A DNA stretch of 64,000 bases from Nereocystis luetkeana (GCA_031213475.1 JARUPZ010000003.1:9016509-9080508), one strand, 5' to 3'. Shown: positions 24,901-37,725, counted from the stretch's first letter. A program made the numbers and translations. The notes: a model not told the origin generated them from the sequence alone.

Positions 24901-25429
24901 TCTACCGCTGCAGAACACTTCAAACGATCGATTTCAAGTTGGAAGCACCTGCCTCCAGCTCTCGGCGCTGAGAAATGCTCCAAAATGTCGCTCGCTGCGA
25001 TATTCTATTAGTTCCACGGCTGGCAGCACCAGCGACCGCCCCAGGCGGAGACACAGGCCAGGACCTGTTACACAATCTTCCAGCAAGAAAGAAAGCAACG
25101 CGTAGGGAAATGGCGTCACAACAGCAGTTGGGGGTCGTTCGGAGGAGCTACTCGTACAGCAGTACCCCGCAGTGACGTCGACGCTGTATTTATAGCAGCT
25201 GTGTGCTTGCTGTGAAACTTGGGGGTGCTGCAAGTGGACAGTTCATGTCGTAGCCACAACTTCTGTACTTACAATACCATGTCTGAGGGGGGTACATAAG
25301 ACGCAATACGATTTCTCGTCCACGTTTCGCTGGATATGCGATAAACAGAACAGCAGATCAGGACAACAATATGCGCTGCGCCCGCGATGCTCCAACGCGC
25401 CGCCTTCGAATATACAAAGCTCCACGGGA
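24901..25429. promoter_or_regulatory. Upstream region of the ABC1 kinase gene
   Basis: This is 5' flank and presumed promoter/UTR between the kinase start codon and the GGTACC minisatellite. No TATA box or other motif could be assigned with confidence. Confidence 0.4.
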
Positions 25430-27310
25430 ATGTTCGGTCGGGTATACGCCGGTACCACATTATTTGTTGGTGGGCCCACCGAACTTACCGAAGTCTGGGC
25501 TGCTCGTATAAAAAAAAGTATCAAACTTGCCGATTTGTTCGATAGGGTATCGAGACCAGTACCAATCAAATACCGGCACCCCGGCAGTATGGTCGAGGGT
25601 GTACCGGTACCCGAGGTATATTTGGGTCGGCGTACCGAGCATACCGCAGTGTCGGGTACCGGTATTGAATAAGTACCGAAGTTACTGAGGTGTCGGATAC
25701 CGGTATCGGAAAAGTACCGGACTTACCGAAGTGTGGGGTACCGGTATCGAAAAAGTACCGAGCCTGCCGAAGTGTCGGGTACCGGTATTGATAAGCGCCC
25801 AACTTTCCGAAGTGTCGGGTATCAACATTGAAAAATCACCGAACTTACCGAAGTGTGGGCTGCCGACATTGAATAAGTATCAGACTTTCCGAATTGTTCG
25901 GCAGGGTATCGAGACCAGTACCAAACAGTACCGGTACCCCGGTAGAGTGGTCGAGGGTATACCGGTACCCGGGGTTTACTTGGGTCGGCGTACCGGGCTT
26001 ACCGAAGTGTCGGATACCGGTATTGAAAAAGTACCGAACTTGCCGAAGTGTTGGGTACCGATTTTGAAAAAGTACCGAACTTACCGAAGTGTGAGGTACC
26101 GATCTCGAAAAAAGTACCGAACTTACCGAAGTGTCGGGTACCGGTATCGAGGCCGTACCGGACTAATATTGGTACCCCCGTTATTGTAGTCGGGGGTATA
26201 GCGGTACCCGGGGTGTATTTGGGTGGGCATACCGAAGTTGCCGAAGTGTCGGGTACCGGTATCGAGTTCGCACTAAACACTCCGGGTTGGTTCGGTAGGG
26301 TATTCACCGAGCAATTACCCCCGGTATTATCTCCTCTGAAGGCCGTGTCGGATCAAGGCCAAAAGCTGAGGGACGTAAAATGCACACGATTGCTCTTACC
26401 TATACCTACGGGTATACAATACCAGTACTTACTGGGCGTAAGCATCAGGTCCCCGCCTGCGCCCCCCACGCCCCGAAAGTAGACAGCATGTAGGTGAAAA
26501 TGAATGGTGATTTCCTGGCGGCACGAGAATGTATCTATGAAACGAGCATACTGCTGTAACGTGCAGCCGTATGCAATGTACAGCAGTATACCAGGTATAT
26601 GTAAGAGTAGCATGCAGTCACTACTATTGTATGTGCGCCGTTGCCTAGCAACAGCAGCAGCCGGACGCTCGTGCGCTCGTGGTATGGGCTGTCATGCCAA
26701 GTTAGCGATGGTGTACAGGCGTTACTTTCCCGACTCGAGACCGGATTGCGGGGATCGGGGGAGAATTGGTCTGATCTATTTTTTCCAGTGACAAGCCGAA
26801 GAGATTTACCTGGCATTGAATGTAAATTGCCTCAAACCGGATTGTCTTTAAATGGGTACACCACAGCTGTACCTGATCGTATCGTACCGAATAAATACCG
26901 ATACCCCCGGTATTGTGGTCGAGGATACACCGGTGCCTGGGGTATATTAGGGTGGGCATACCGAGCTTACCGAAGTGTCCGGTATTGAAAAATGATCGAA
27001 CTTTCCAAACTATGGGGTACCGGTATCGAAAAAATACCGAATTCACCAAAGTTGTCGGGCACTGGTATCGAAAAAGAAAGTGTACCGAACTTATCCAAGT
27101 GCCGTGTGCCGATATCGAGGTTGTACCAAACAAATACAGGTACTCCCGGCATCGTGGTCGGGGGTACCGGTACCCGGGGTATATTTGGGTGGGCGTACCG
27201 AAGTTACCCAAGTGTCGGGTACCGGTATCGAGTTCGAACACTCCGGTATATGTTTCGGTGGGGTATTCACCGAGCAACAGTACAGCAGTATACTGTAACA
27301 GGAGGTACGT
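25430..27310. repeat. Two-level minisatellite built on GGTACC
   Basis: A basic unit of about 45 bases (accgaacttaccgaagtg, then tcgggtaccggtatcg, then aaaaagt) recurs in blocks. Between blocks there is a longer hinge with gtggtcgagggtataccgg, tacccggggtatatttgggt and gggcataccgag, seen near 25580, 25950, 26190, 26910 and 27150. About 26300-26870 is mostly non-repeat sequence. GGTACC/GTACC and ACCGGT make the unit highly self-complementary. Open frames of 80-190 codons on both strands come from the repeat and are not genes. Confidence 0.9.
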
Positions 27311-27756
27311 ACCCTACCGAATATACCCTCGTGGAAAGTTCAGCGCTGGTGTAGGCGCTCCAACCATATCCTACCAGTTTACCCTCGACCTCGCGATCCT
27401 CCAAGCAATCTCTGCTCTATGATGTATACAGCGCACGGCGGCCGGTGCGTGTTGTGTACCAGGTGCACATATATAGGACTACTGCTGTAATATTAACACT
27501 CAGACTCGTACGACCGGGTACAGGAGTACAGCAGCAGTGCAGCAGCAGCACTCGAAGTTCTGACAGTGCTCCGAAGCTCCAACGAAGGAAACGACCGACG
27601 GGGCACAAATACGCTCTAAAAAACAAATGTGCATTCCGTACGAGGCATGTAGAAGAGCTACTATAGCCGTCACGCCCTTGAGGAGGGCAGGGTGGCGCCC
27701 ATCGAGCACGTCGGAGACCGTCGGAAACTCCACGTTTAAGTGTCACGCAGCGCCCA

Positions 27757-27996
<240 letters not shown>

Positions 27997-28720
27997 CGAA
28001 ACGAGCAGCAGCAGCACAACAAGTAGCAGCACAGCTGCAGCACCACGGGTGCCAGTAAAAAGGGCGGAGATTGTAGCAGTCACCAGAGTTCAGACGAGCA
28101 CCGACACACACACCTTTTCAATATCTGCAGCACTCCACATCCACAGACAATAGGTGGAGAGCAGAAATAGTTTTGCGTAGGGAACAGCGCCACCCTCCGA
28201 ACGAGATGCAGCAGCACCGGGGGAAGCGCTACTCGCTGCGCAAGTACGTCAGAACCAGGACACAGCATGGCGAGACAGGAGAACCAAAATGAAAGTCAGC
28301 AAAAAAAAGTCGAGAACCAAAATACAAAAAGAGTTCTCGTGGAGAACCATATCTACTGTAGGTTCTGCGGAGAATCTCGCCCCCCCCAAAAAATACCAAC
28401 CGGATGCCGACGTGCCGACCGGGAGGTCCAGAACAGGCGCCTGCTTTTTCACAACAAACAGCACAGCAGTCCCTGCCCCTCCCCATCCCCCGACACCGCC
28501 CACCTCAATCCCCGGCACGAGCCGAGCTCCAAGCCCGTCGAAGACATTTCCACATTGCCTTTCGGCCACGCTCTGCAGCCCAGGCTCGCCTCCAGGAGGC
28601 GGACATGAGCAAATACCGGCCGTGCTTGCCTTCCTGAAAATTCGGGCGAAGCAAAAAAATATCATTTCGTAACAATAATAGGGGTATTTTTTAGAAGAAC
28701 CATCGCCTGCCGCCTCAGCC
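27997..28720. promoter_or_regulatory. Upstream region of ankyrin gene, no supported gene
   Basis: This is presumed 5' flank. A 113-codon plus frame at 28267-28608 has a CRFC pair but no convincing domain, and overlaps minus frames of 85 and 157 codons. None is supported. Confidence 0.4.
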
Positions 28721-30313
28721 ATGCATATCTATCCGCAGCGCGAGCTGCTGCAAGGGTTGGAACGCCATATCTTCAACCTTGTATCCTACGGAGCCACTCC
28801 GGAACAGTGGGCGGAATGGCTTCGGGTGCCTCTTGAGCACGCCGCAGCAAGGGGCAGCCTAGATCTTGTCACACGCCTTCTGCAAGCTGGGGCTGGGGGG
28901 GTCGAGGCAGGATGGAGGGGGTCCCGCGGCCGTACCCTGTTCGACGCGGCCGCTGTTGGGGGAAATGCAGAGGTGGTATCTGCGTTGCTGCATACAGAAG
29001 CTCGGGCGGACGCTGGTGTCGTGTCGATGTCGTCCGGGAGATCGGCTCTTTACGCCGCCGCAAAATGTGGCCATGAGGCTGCCGCGCAAAGACTAATGGA
29101 TGCCGGAGCCGATGTCAATTTTCGGGACCCGATCGACGATTGCGGTCCTCTCCTCAGAGCCGTTTTAGACGGGCACGAGCAGCTTATGAAAGGGTTGTTG
29201 AATGCTGGCGCGTGTCCGAACATGCGAGGCGACGGGCAACGTGGCTGGGCTCCGCTCCACGTCGCTGCTGCCTGTGGACAGGGTGGTGTTTTGTGCGCTC
29301 TATTGGCAGGCGGGGCAGGCAAGGACGCATTGGACGATCGTGGGGCGTCGCCTCTGCACCATGCAATTGCGCGAGATCAGGTTGGCTCCGTGCGGAGACT
29401 TTTGGCCGCCGGTGCGGACACTACAACGGGTGGTAGCTTTCCGGCCCTCATGCTCGCCGCTAGCAAAGGGCATGCGCTTATTCTGAAGGCCCTCCTTGAC
29501 AACGGGGCGGACGTCAACTTTCGTAGCCCTAGTGTCGGGCAAACCGCTCTGCATGCGGCCTGTTCTTCGCACGCCATCCACATGCTCGTCGAAGCTGGGG
29601 CCGAGGTCGACGCCCAGCGTTACGATGGGGGCACGCCTCTTCATTACGCTGCGGCCTCGAGCTCGAACGAAGCTATGCGCGCGCTGGTGCAATGCTCTGC
29701 AGACATCAACGCGCGGCACAGCAAAACCGGCCAGACTCCTTTGCATGTGGCGTGTCAACATCAAGCATGGGGTGTAGACTCTGCTGTCGACCTGCTCTTA
29801 AGATCGGGGGCCACCGAAACGGCAATCGGTCGCGATGGTAGAACGGCCTTCGATCTGCTCGGTCTCCAAGTAGCCGACGGAAGAGGGTGTTCGGACGACG
29901 AAAAACAGCGTGCACGTACGCTGTTGGCTCGAGCTATACAGGACCGAGCATGGCGTCGCCGTTGCTGGCCGGTCATACTTCGTTCGCGGGCACTAAAAGC
30001 CGCACTGCAATTGAAGTTGAGCAAAAAGGGCAGTCAAAAAAGCGATATAGTGGGCATCGCACCCCAGGAGGTGCATTTCGGTCAAATTCCCCACGTTGGT
30101 AGCATGTTCGCGATGGCGGGCGATGATAAAGACGGTTTTACCGAAGGAATCCGCGATGGTGGAGTAACAGGAACGATCGTGGATCTCGGCAGCGCGAGGT
30201 ATGACCGTGGGACCGGAAGCAGGGTGGAAGAAATACGCCCCGGAAATGTGATGACCACGCTCGTGGGTTTGCAGTCGGATGGCGTGTTCCGCACGGTGGT
30301 AACATTTCTGTGA
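28721..30313 (+). CDS. Ankyrin-repeat protein, intronless, 530 aa
   Basis: One uninterrupted frame from ATG. After a 35-residue N-terminal part there are about ten ankyrin repeats: clear ones have TPLHxAA-type cores and GADVNF-type ends near residues 108-134, 175-202, 208-235, 240-266, 273-297, 304-331 and 337-365, and the first two are divergent (VPLEHAAARGSLDLV, TLFDAAAVGGNAEVV). A basic helix follows (about 393-425: RARTLLARA, DRAWRRRCW), then a Gly/Asp-rich tail without a recognised domain. Ankyrin repeats bind other proteins; no enzyme domain is present, so the partner is unknown. The layout (LRVPLEHAA start, RAWRRR segment) resembles a large ankyrin family I associate with brown algae; that is recollection and was not searched. 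It is intronless while its neighbours have 5 to 24 introns. Confidence 0.94.
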   Translation: MHIYPQRELLQGLERHIFNLVSYGATPEQWAEWLRVPLEHAAARGSLDLVTRLLQAGAGGVEAGWRGSRGRTLFDAAAVGGNAEVVSALLHTEARADAGVVSMSSGRSALYAAAKCGHEAAAQRLMDAGADVNFRDPIDDCGPLLRAVLDGHEQLMKGLLNAGACPNMRGDGQRGWAPLHVAAACGQGGVLCALLAGGAGKDALDDRGASPLHHAIARDQVGSVRRLLAAGADTTTGGSFPALMLAASKGHALILKALLDNGADVNFRSPSVGQTALHAACSSHAIHMLVEAGAEVDAQRYDGGTPLHYAAASSSNEAMRALVQCSADINARHSKTGQTPLHVACQHQAWGVDSAVDLLLRSGATETAIGRDGRTAFDLLGLQVADGRGCSDDEKQRARTLLARAIQDRAWRRRCWPVILRSRALKAALQLKLSKKGSQKSDIVGIAPQEVHFGQIPHVGSMFAMAGDDKDGFTEGIRDGGVTGTIVDLGSARYDRGTGSRVEEIRPGNVMTTLVGLQSDGVFRTVVTFL

Positions 30314-31204
30314 TATATACGTTCGGAGACGTCACGAAAACAAACTATTAATACGTCGTTGTTCTACTGCTGCGCGTGGTCAGTTCGCGGGCTACGGTGT
30401 GTACGGTGTGCCAGGTGTGCAGCAAACAACTATCGTTGACGCGTGTTGCAGTTACGTGTGTGGGACCCAAGGACTGCTGCCTCGCGACTGAAGATAATGT
30501 GAAACAAACGCGCGGATTTTTATAACTCACGTGTCTACTAAAGAGGCAGAGCATGGCAGCAGTGCAAGTATCATCGCCTTGTTGCCCTTCGTGCATGAAT
30601 AGTCGACGCTGTTAACGTCGGAATAAGTTTTCGACAAAAGTTCCCCTCCCTAGTCCCAGAGGAGCGGGCACTTAAAAGTTGTCTTGACATTGGGCAGCAG
30701 CGGAGATCTACGATAACACCGGAAAGAGAAAATATTACAAAGACTATGCCACACCACTCCGCCGTACAAGGCGTGTTGTTGGGTTGGATGTTGCCGGCAG
30801 TATCTACGCAGGCGCTTCGAACGCCGTAACCCCTACAGTAGTGGGACGTCAGTGCACCAACTCCGCGTGCCGTCGGTGAAAACTAGCAAAAACAGGATAA
30901 ACACGCCACACATGAACTGGTTGCCGCCCTGAGCGCATGTGGAGATGAATCGTGTGCAATAGTAACTTATGCGGGGACGAAATTGTAGCCGACAGCAGGA
31001 AAACATGCTACAAGCGCGGTTTAAGGCCCAAACTAAGGTTTGCCAGCAACAAGCGGAAGAAGAGAACAGCGCACGCTCGCAAAAATGCAAAAATGCAATA
31101 AAAAAAAACTCTCTCAAGGCTGCCTGCGCCGCCTACAGCAGAGCTGTAAACGGCTCTAATATTTGCGCCTCGATCCCTACCCTAACCTACCCGCCTGGCA
31201 CAAC
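30314..31204. other. Convergent 3' intergenic region
   Basis: This lies between the stops of the ankyrin gene and the minus-strand gene. It should carry both 3' UTRs and terminators. Open frames here lack domain signal. Confidence 0.5.
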
Positions 31205-34200
31205 TTATCCACCGCCAGAAGATCCCCACGACCCAAACGGTCGCCGCAACGACCGTTTCCCCCTCCGCCTCCGGTCTTCTTCCCTATCCTCTCGCTCCTT
31301 CCTCGCCGCCAACCTGCACTCCGCCATCGTCGCGGGAGGTCCCGCCTCGAACTCGGGGTCCACTTCCCGAACCTTCTCCCGCAACCGCGCCGGGAGCGAT
31401 TCAAAAGAGTCCACCCGCTTCGCCTGAACGTCTAGCCCGCACATTCGCCCCGTCCCGTACCACGTCGGACATTCTCCGTACCGTGTGTACGACATCAATC
31501 CACCCGCTCCGCGAGACGACGATGACGACGATGGCGACGCCCGCCCGCCTCCGCCACCGCCGGCCACCGCCGCCGATGCGCCGCCCTTCCCCTTGCGACG
31601 TGCCGGATTTCTTTCGTCTCTATCCGCTCCTCCGGAAACATAGCTGTACGCCTCCTTGCACCCGTGAGCCGGGGGAGGCGGAGAGCCAAACGCGATCCAC
31701 CGAGCGCCCGGCCGATCTAGCCACCGCTTGAGCTCTCTCTCTTCCTTGGGTGTTCTCGCCTCGACGAAGAAGTGGAGGTTGAACACGCGGCGCGGGGAGG
31801 AAGAGGGTGGGCTTGCTCTCCCGGAGCCCTTACCCTTCAGAAGACCTCCGCCACCGAAAAAGCCGTTCCCACCTTCCTCCCCCACTTCCTCCACGCCGTT
31901 GCTGTTCGCCGTCTCCGCCTGAAGACAAAGGGGGAAAGCAAATGAAACGAAAAATCGGGGGCTGCACACAGGGGACCACCGGGTTGCCCGGAGAGGACGG
32001 AATCGGCACACAAAAAAGGGGCACCGCCCGCAAAACCTATGTGATCGGGCAGCTACGACGGGGCGCAGACATGGGGCCATCGGGCGTGCCACGGCGCGAG
32101 CGCAGGGCGGTCTACGGCGTCGACACTCTTACTTCCGCGCAGGGGAGCACTCGCCCTTGATGCAGTGAGCAACGCAGATGCACGAGAATAAGCCCGTACC
32201 CCGTACGGATACCCGCATAACTCTTCCGCCGTGTGTTGTGCTTGCATCGCTCGTTCCGAGACAGCACGATGGCGGCTGCACACTTGCTATTGCTGGCATT
32301 CTTATCGTGAAGCGATTGCCTTATGGAAGAAAAACGGAACCGAGGCTTACGATTAAATACCTCTGGTTTTCGATTCGAGCATTAAACTTTTCTTAGATTA
32401 CCTCATCAAACAGCGGTGATGCGCTAGACGACGGATGTGCACTAGGACATAGCCCAAGGTTCTTGTAGTATCTTAGAACAATGCCCTCCGGGAAGAAGCG
32501 TAGGATTCAGGGGAAGGTCTGTTGGATCGCTTCGAATTCCAGTCAACAGAGTGATGCTGTGGGCGTGCGGATGGTGCTCTCTCCTTCCACTTTAAAACAA
32601 CCATGCCACCATCGTCTACATACCGGTTTGCTCTCGTTTATCGGAACTTTTATGAAGGATGGCGCTTCCCATCTCTCCCTTTGTGGCATGGTGCGAAGCG
32701 CAGTATATACCCCGTCGAGCACCCAGCCGGAGAGCCAGTGTTGCTCCATCGCAGTATCGTGCAACATAGCGATGAACATGAAGCCTTAAGCGTGGGCACA
32801 AAATTGGTGACGCAAGATACAGCATGAAACTGGCGAAGCAACGCCAGACTCACCGCGGTTTCACGCAACAACTCCAGGGCAACCCAACGAGATTGGCGTA
32901 AAAACTTGCCTTGACGGATCGGCCGCCCCACTCGCTGATGACGAGCACGCGCCCATTAGGCTGCAGCAGGTGGGACACGATCTGAGAGAAGCCCTCGTAC
33001 GTGCGCACTACCTGCTTTTTTTCGACAGGGGTGTTGCGGAAATGCTCCATCGGGTCGCCCGTCTCAGGGTCCTGCATTTCGAACGTCATGGCGAAAAGGG
33101 ACATGGAGGAAGCGATCGAAGCTCGGGGCCCAACACAAAATATAGGTTCAGCACGTTTCGCTTCGCATACCTGGTCCTATGAAAAGCCGGGAAGGCCGGC
33201 GACGCATATAAGACAAAACCCCCCGGGGAAACGGAAACAACGCGGACGAGATTAATCCCACCCTGATCACCAGGAAACCCACGCGAAAGGATCGGGGTCC
33301 AAGCGGTCCATTCCTCAGGGTCGCATTGGTGACCTTTGCAACTGCATACGTGCGAAAAACCGGGGGGTGCGCGTACTGTGCTGCGACGTAACGCTAACGC
33401 ACACCACCTGAAAAAATATATACTTTCGGGTAGAGCTCGAGATATTAATATCTTAACCACAGTCGGACCCGTGCACGACGTACCTGGTACATGAAAAACT
33501 TCTTGCTGGCGAGTGAGCCGAACGCCGTCCACATCCCAGGCTTCAGGGCCTTGTCCACCTCCAGCTCTTCCCCCGCCTCCTCCATAACGCCTCCCCCCGT
33601 GTCTCCCTTAACATCCCTGGTCCCGAGTTCCGCTTCCTGTTTTAGCTTCCTGCGCTTCTCCCGCTCGCTCTGTGATGTTTCGAAGGCCAGGTTACGAGAC
33701 AACTCCACGCCTTCCACCAGGGCGATCGTCTGGCCCGTAGCGGCGTTGGTGAGACGTCCTCGCATATGCCAGCAGGCCGGCGGATTTTGCTCCCCCGTGG
33801 AACCGCCGACGTTTGTGCTTCCGCTTCCGCGTGCGTCCTTCCCGTCAGTTGCCTGTTCAAGCCGGCCGCCTTGTTGTTGATGGCGTCGCTGCTCGCTCGC
33901 GTCACCGTCCTGTTGGCTCCGAGCCGCTCTACAAAAATGCGGGACGATAGGAAAGCAGGGTGCAACGCGGTTGGCGGCACCGTACAAGGACATGTGACGA
34001 GAGAAAACACGAAGAGCCCTTAAAGCAGAACACCACCTCCAGACAAAGACGAACAATGCCCACTGCCGGAGAGCAGCAGTCTAGAATGGCGGAGTGGTCG
34101 CCTTCTGGCGTCTATACAGACAAGAAGTTGTCGTATCGCAAGGCAGCTCAAACATGCGATGTGGTATGTAAACGTAATACATGGACTCTTTGGCGGTGTC

Positions 34201-35641
34201 TATACTATACCAGGTATGCGTCTCCTTCCTGTTGCAAGTTGGCAGTCGCGAATTGCCAATTTCCCACTTCAATACGTACTCTTCGCGGGCCCATTGTCAC
34301 GGCTTGGACCTTCGCTTATATTTCCCACTTGCTCTTCGCGACCTTTACCCCTTCAAACTTCCAGGGGTCCCCCGCCTGGAGGAAGTGTCCGACTTTGATG
34401 GGTGCGGATTGGATCTGAATATTACCATTACAAGATTCAGCAATAACTGGTGCGGCGGCCTTCCGGGTGGCAATTGCGCCCGACCTCAAGTCCAAGGGTG
34501 CTTGTAAGCGGGTAGTAAAGGGTGCCCAGCTGCAAGTCCCGGTGTTTTCTTTCTCAGGGACCCCGCTTCCTACCACTCACATACACCCTCCGCTAAAAAA
34601 AAGGGGTTGGAGGCCTACATAGATTTCAACAGCAGGAGACTAGTAATCGTACCCATAGACCACGAGACATCCAGGCACGCCGTGATTGTCTTTGTTTGGA
34701 AGCGCGTACTGGTGCGATATATACGTACGAGCATGTACGAGGACCGAGCTTCGTGCGGCATCTCGGAGGGCTGACTCCTGCTCTGACCTCCGCCATGCAC
34801 AGCAGGCACCGCGACAAGGTAGGTAGCCCCTCCTAAACAAATGTACGTATCAGATAATACAAGCTCCGCCTGGGCCAACCTCACACACGCCTTGGGACAT
34901 GAGGACACCAAGAAGCGCATGGGATCTGTTACTTTCACCGTCACCCAACTCGTCCCAGCCTGCAGACTGCAGTACACCATGCGTACGTTTCGTACGAATT
35001 CAAGATACTAAAATACACCATGTGTACGTACTATTATTGGCCACCCAGCCCTCAAGGGCTCGCATCTCAAGGAACCGGGCGCTCGCCGAAAAACAGAGAC
35101 CTCCCTCGTCAACCTCGCACCTAGTGAGCCTTGATGGAAGACCTCGAACTCCACTCAGGGGTCCCTGTTCGGCTTGCTCCTCTTCATCTTCCTCATCAAG
35201 AACCAACGCCGACAGAGGCCGACCCGCACGCATCTCGTGGAACGCCCTGAAAGCTGCGTGCGTCCATGAGTCATCCACCACCCGATCCTTAGGATAGTCA
35301 GTAGCTTCTTCCGCTCCTCCTTCTCCTCCTCCTCCTCCGCTGCGTGATGGGCGGTTGGGATCCACCTCGAACTTGCTGCTGCTGCTGCTGCTGCTACCCA
35401 TTCCGCGTCGCCCCCACGCCAGCACCTTGAGTTGCCGTCCTCGCTGCGACTGCAATGCGCCATTACAGCTGCCTGGTTTATCGCCTGTCACCATCGTAGG
35501 CGATACAGAAAGTAGCAAAGCTATTACGGCCGCACCCGTGGCCTCAGCAACGGCGGGTGCCATGTTCGAACACGTGCCACAAGGTTGTGAGACCAGTGGA
35601 GGTTCTGCAACATGTTTTCGCTTTGTCGGAGTTCCACGCAT
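31205..35641 (-). CDS. Uncharacterised protein, possibly DUF1838-like, six exons
   Basis: Exons in transcript order: 35641-35045, 34959-34861, 34414-34349, 33909-33484, 33071-32919, 31918-31205. All introns are phase 0 and the chain is open for 684 residues (658 if the ATG at 35563 is used). Features: a hydrophobic stretch AAVIALLLSV shortly after the second Met, which could be a signal or transit peptide; a Ser run from a CTG-type repeat; ACWHMRGRLTNAATGQ with ALVEGVEL; WTAFGSLASKKFFMYQ joined to DPETGDPMEHF; VFNLHFFVEARTP; and PTWYGTGR with SLPARLREKV. The W..(t)Gr....tG...veG, PETG and PsW..xGR..sl.eLP order recalls DUF1838, a family of unknown function. I could not check this. The starts of exons 2 and 4 are the least certain. 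Confidence 0.72.
32917..32918 (-). other. GC splice donor (GCAAGT), intron 5 of the minus-strand gene
   Basis: The exon ends GTC AAG and the intron begins GCAAGT, the classic GC-AG donor with strong pairing to U1 apart from the C. The next acceptor TCTTCAG|GCG is in the same phase and leads into a long open exon. Confidence 0.8.
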
Positions 35642-37725
35642 ACGGAAGCGTTATTCATGCGGGAAGGTATGATCGTGTGATACCGCCATCACCTGCAGCT
35701 GCCTGTGGGTTGCGGAAGTAGCGTAGCCTGAGGTATCTGGAAGCCTGCCGCAAGCCACAGGTGAGGAAAGGGGCATGTCGGAAGAGGTTTAGGTGCCGAT
35801 GGACCCGGCTTGTTGAAGCGTTTGCTGTGCTTTGTTTGGATTTTTTTCGGCCGTTACGACCTTCGTGAGTGCGTCCGGCCTCACCTGTAGGACGAAGAAC
35901 GGGTGCTGCATGCCCCTACGGTACAGACGGTGGAGTGAAAAGAACACGGCGTCAGAGTAAAATCGATATAGTGTGTTGCCCTGTCATAGTAGTATTCGCC
36001 CATAGGGAGGTTGAGGCCCCAAATCACCTCCCAGAATCGCTTGGAGATGTAAAATGTTGCTCCAGAAGTACTATAATACTACTACCTGGTACGTACTGTG
36101 TGTACGTGCCGGTACGTGCAGAATCGTACGTACCAAGTACCTGGTGTCATACATACAGCACAACAAGTAGCAGCGACGTACAGCAGTTGATGCTCCTGTC
36201 GTATCCCTGATCTCTGATCTCAGTATCTTGTCTGTGCCCATAACATAAGCTCCGTCGTGCCTCAAACCGCGCTCCGCGACAGAGCGCCGGCGTCGGCACA
36301 CAGCCGCAGCGCGTCCTGCTGATGATGGTTCGGGTATTGAACCACGTTTCCACTCTACGTCTACGAGTATTTCCTCTATCCGGTTGAATGTTGACGAGTA
36401 CAAACAATACCAACATAGGAAGGGAAACCTAACCCTGGCACCTGCTACCTTATACCCTGGCTCTATTATCAATAGCATACGTACGTAGCTACGAGTAGTC
36501 CCTTTGGTGTTACAGCATTTCGCCAACAGCGTAGTACGACACACTCGCAGCACACGCAGCACGGTAAGCTGCAACAGCTGTGCTCCATGAAAGCTTGGGT
36601 GACGCGTTGGCTACGCCAGAAGCCCCCGCCCCATGCCGGCCGTCGTCGAGGTATACCAGAGCACGCTCGAGCACGATTCACCGTATCACAATGTAGTATC
36701 GATGGCAATGAAGTCGCTCACGCATCCGTGTTTGCTCCCCGTTGTTCCCATCGTTTTTTTTATATAGATACCGTAGCGAAGACTAACGGCAGTATCTATA
36801 TCAACGATCAGCTGGCAGCACAGCAGTGAATATGAGTACGCTTCATATTTCCACTACCAGGGTACATACTGCCGATGTACTGCAACAGGATGGGACAGAG
36901 CCAGAAACTCTGCGTGGAGCTTTCTTCGTTAGCTGTTGAAATACTGTTGCAACTGTCTGCACCTCTTCAAGCTCAATCCAGTGTGTGTCTTCACATTTAA
37001 TCGTAATCGTTCTTTCTACCCAGATTCATCAGTGCACTCAGTGTCGGTCCTGGTTCCTTCTCCTAGGGAGTCTTTAATTCTGTGATGACAGACTGTAAGA
37101 CGGTAAGCAAAAATATCAACATCGTGCTACACGATACCTAGGCACGGTATTGTTTAGTTGGGTTTGAAGCTCGCGAGGAAATAGGGTTATACGTGGCAGC
37201 TACAGCTTCTATTGCCACAAACAATAGGCGGAACAATACGGTGCGACAATCTTCGCGGTTACCCCGAAACGCGTAGCTCGTGGTACATAAGAGGTTTCCA
37301 GTGCGAAACAAAGGCTGCAGTATGCTTTCGCATCCGTTCTCACGCTGGGTCGACTTGCATCGCCGTGTCGGAACCTGTGCTTCGGTTCCCGCGAGCCCGT
37401 GCAGCAATCGATATCCGATACCATCGGTGACTTCTCGACTCCATGGATATATTATCTCCCTTTTCATCTCCCTTTCTTTCGCCGATTGGCGGCAGTGCAG
37501 ATGGCGGCAAGGACGCTGGCCGAAAACCGAAGCTTGAACAGCAACCGGACGTGATCGCGAGCAGGCGTCTGTTCCTCCTTCCGCCAAGGGTCTAAAGCGG
37601 GACCGCGATTGGTGTGGCCTGAACGCCCTGCTACATCTACATTTTCACTCGATTTGGATGGACGATCTCCCGCGATAGGGAATCGGGCGAGGTGTTGAGT
37701 ATATATACAAGTATACAGCAGCACG
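35642..37725. promoter_or_regulatory. Divergent upstream region, no supported gene
   Basis: About 2.1 kb between the two divergent start codons. It holds GTAC-rich palindromic stretches (about 36080-36160, with tacgtac and gtacctggt recurring). Minus frames of 149 and 167 codons have no domain or exon support. Confidence 0.4.

Noticed and set aside
26702-27422. Long frames of 169-191 codons on both strands
   Set aside because: They are translations of the GGTACC minisatellite.
28249-28722. A 157-codon minus-strand gene upstream of the ankyrin gene
   Set aside because: It overlaps two competing plus frames, has no recognised domain, and sits in the presumed promoter.
31919-32092. Upstream part of the 295-codon minus frame as coding
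   Set aside because: A good acceptor (ttttgtcttcag) at 31919 and in-phase joining to the upstream exon show the frame before it is intron.
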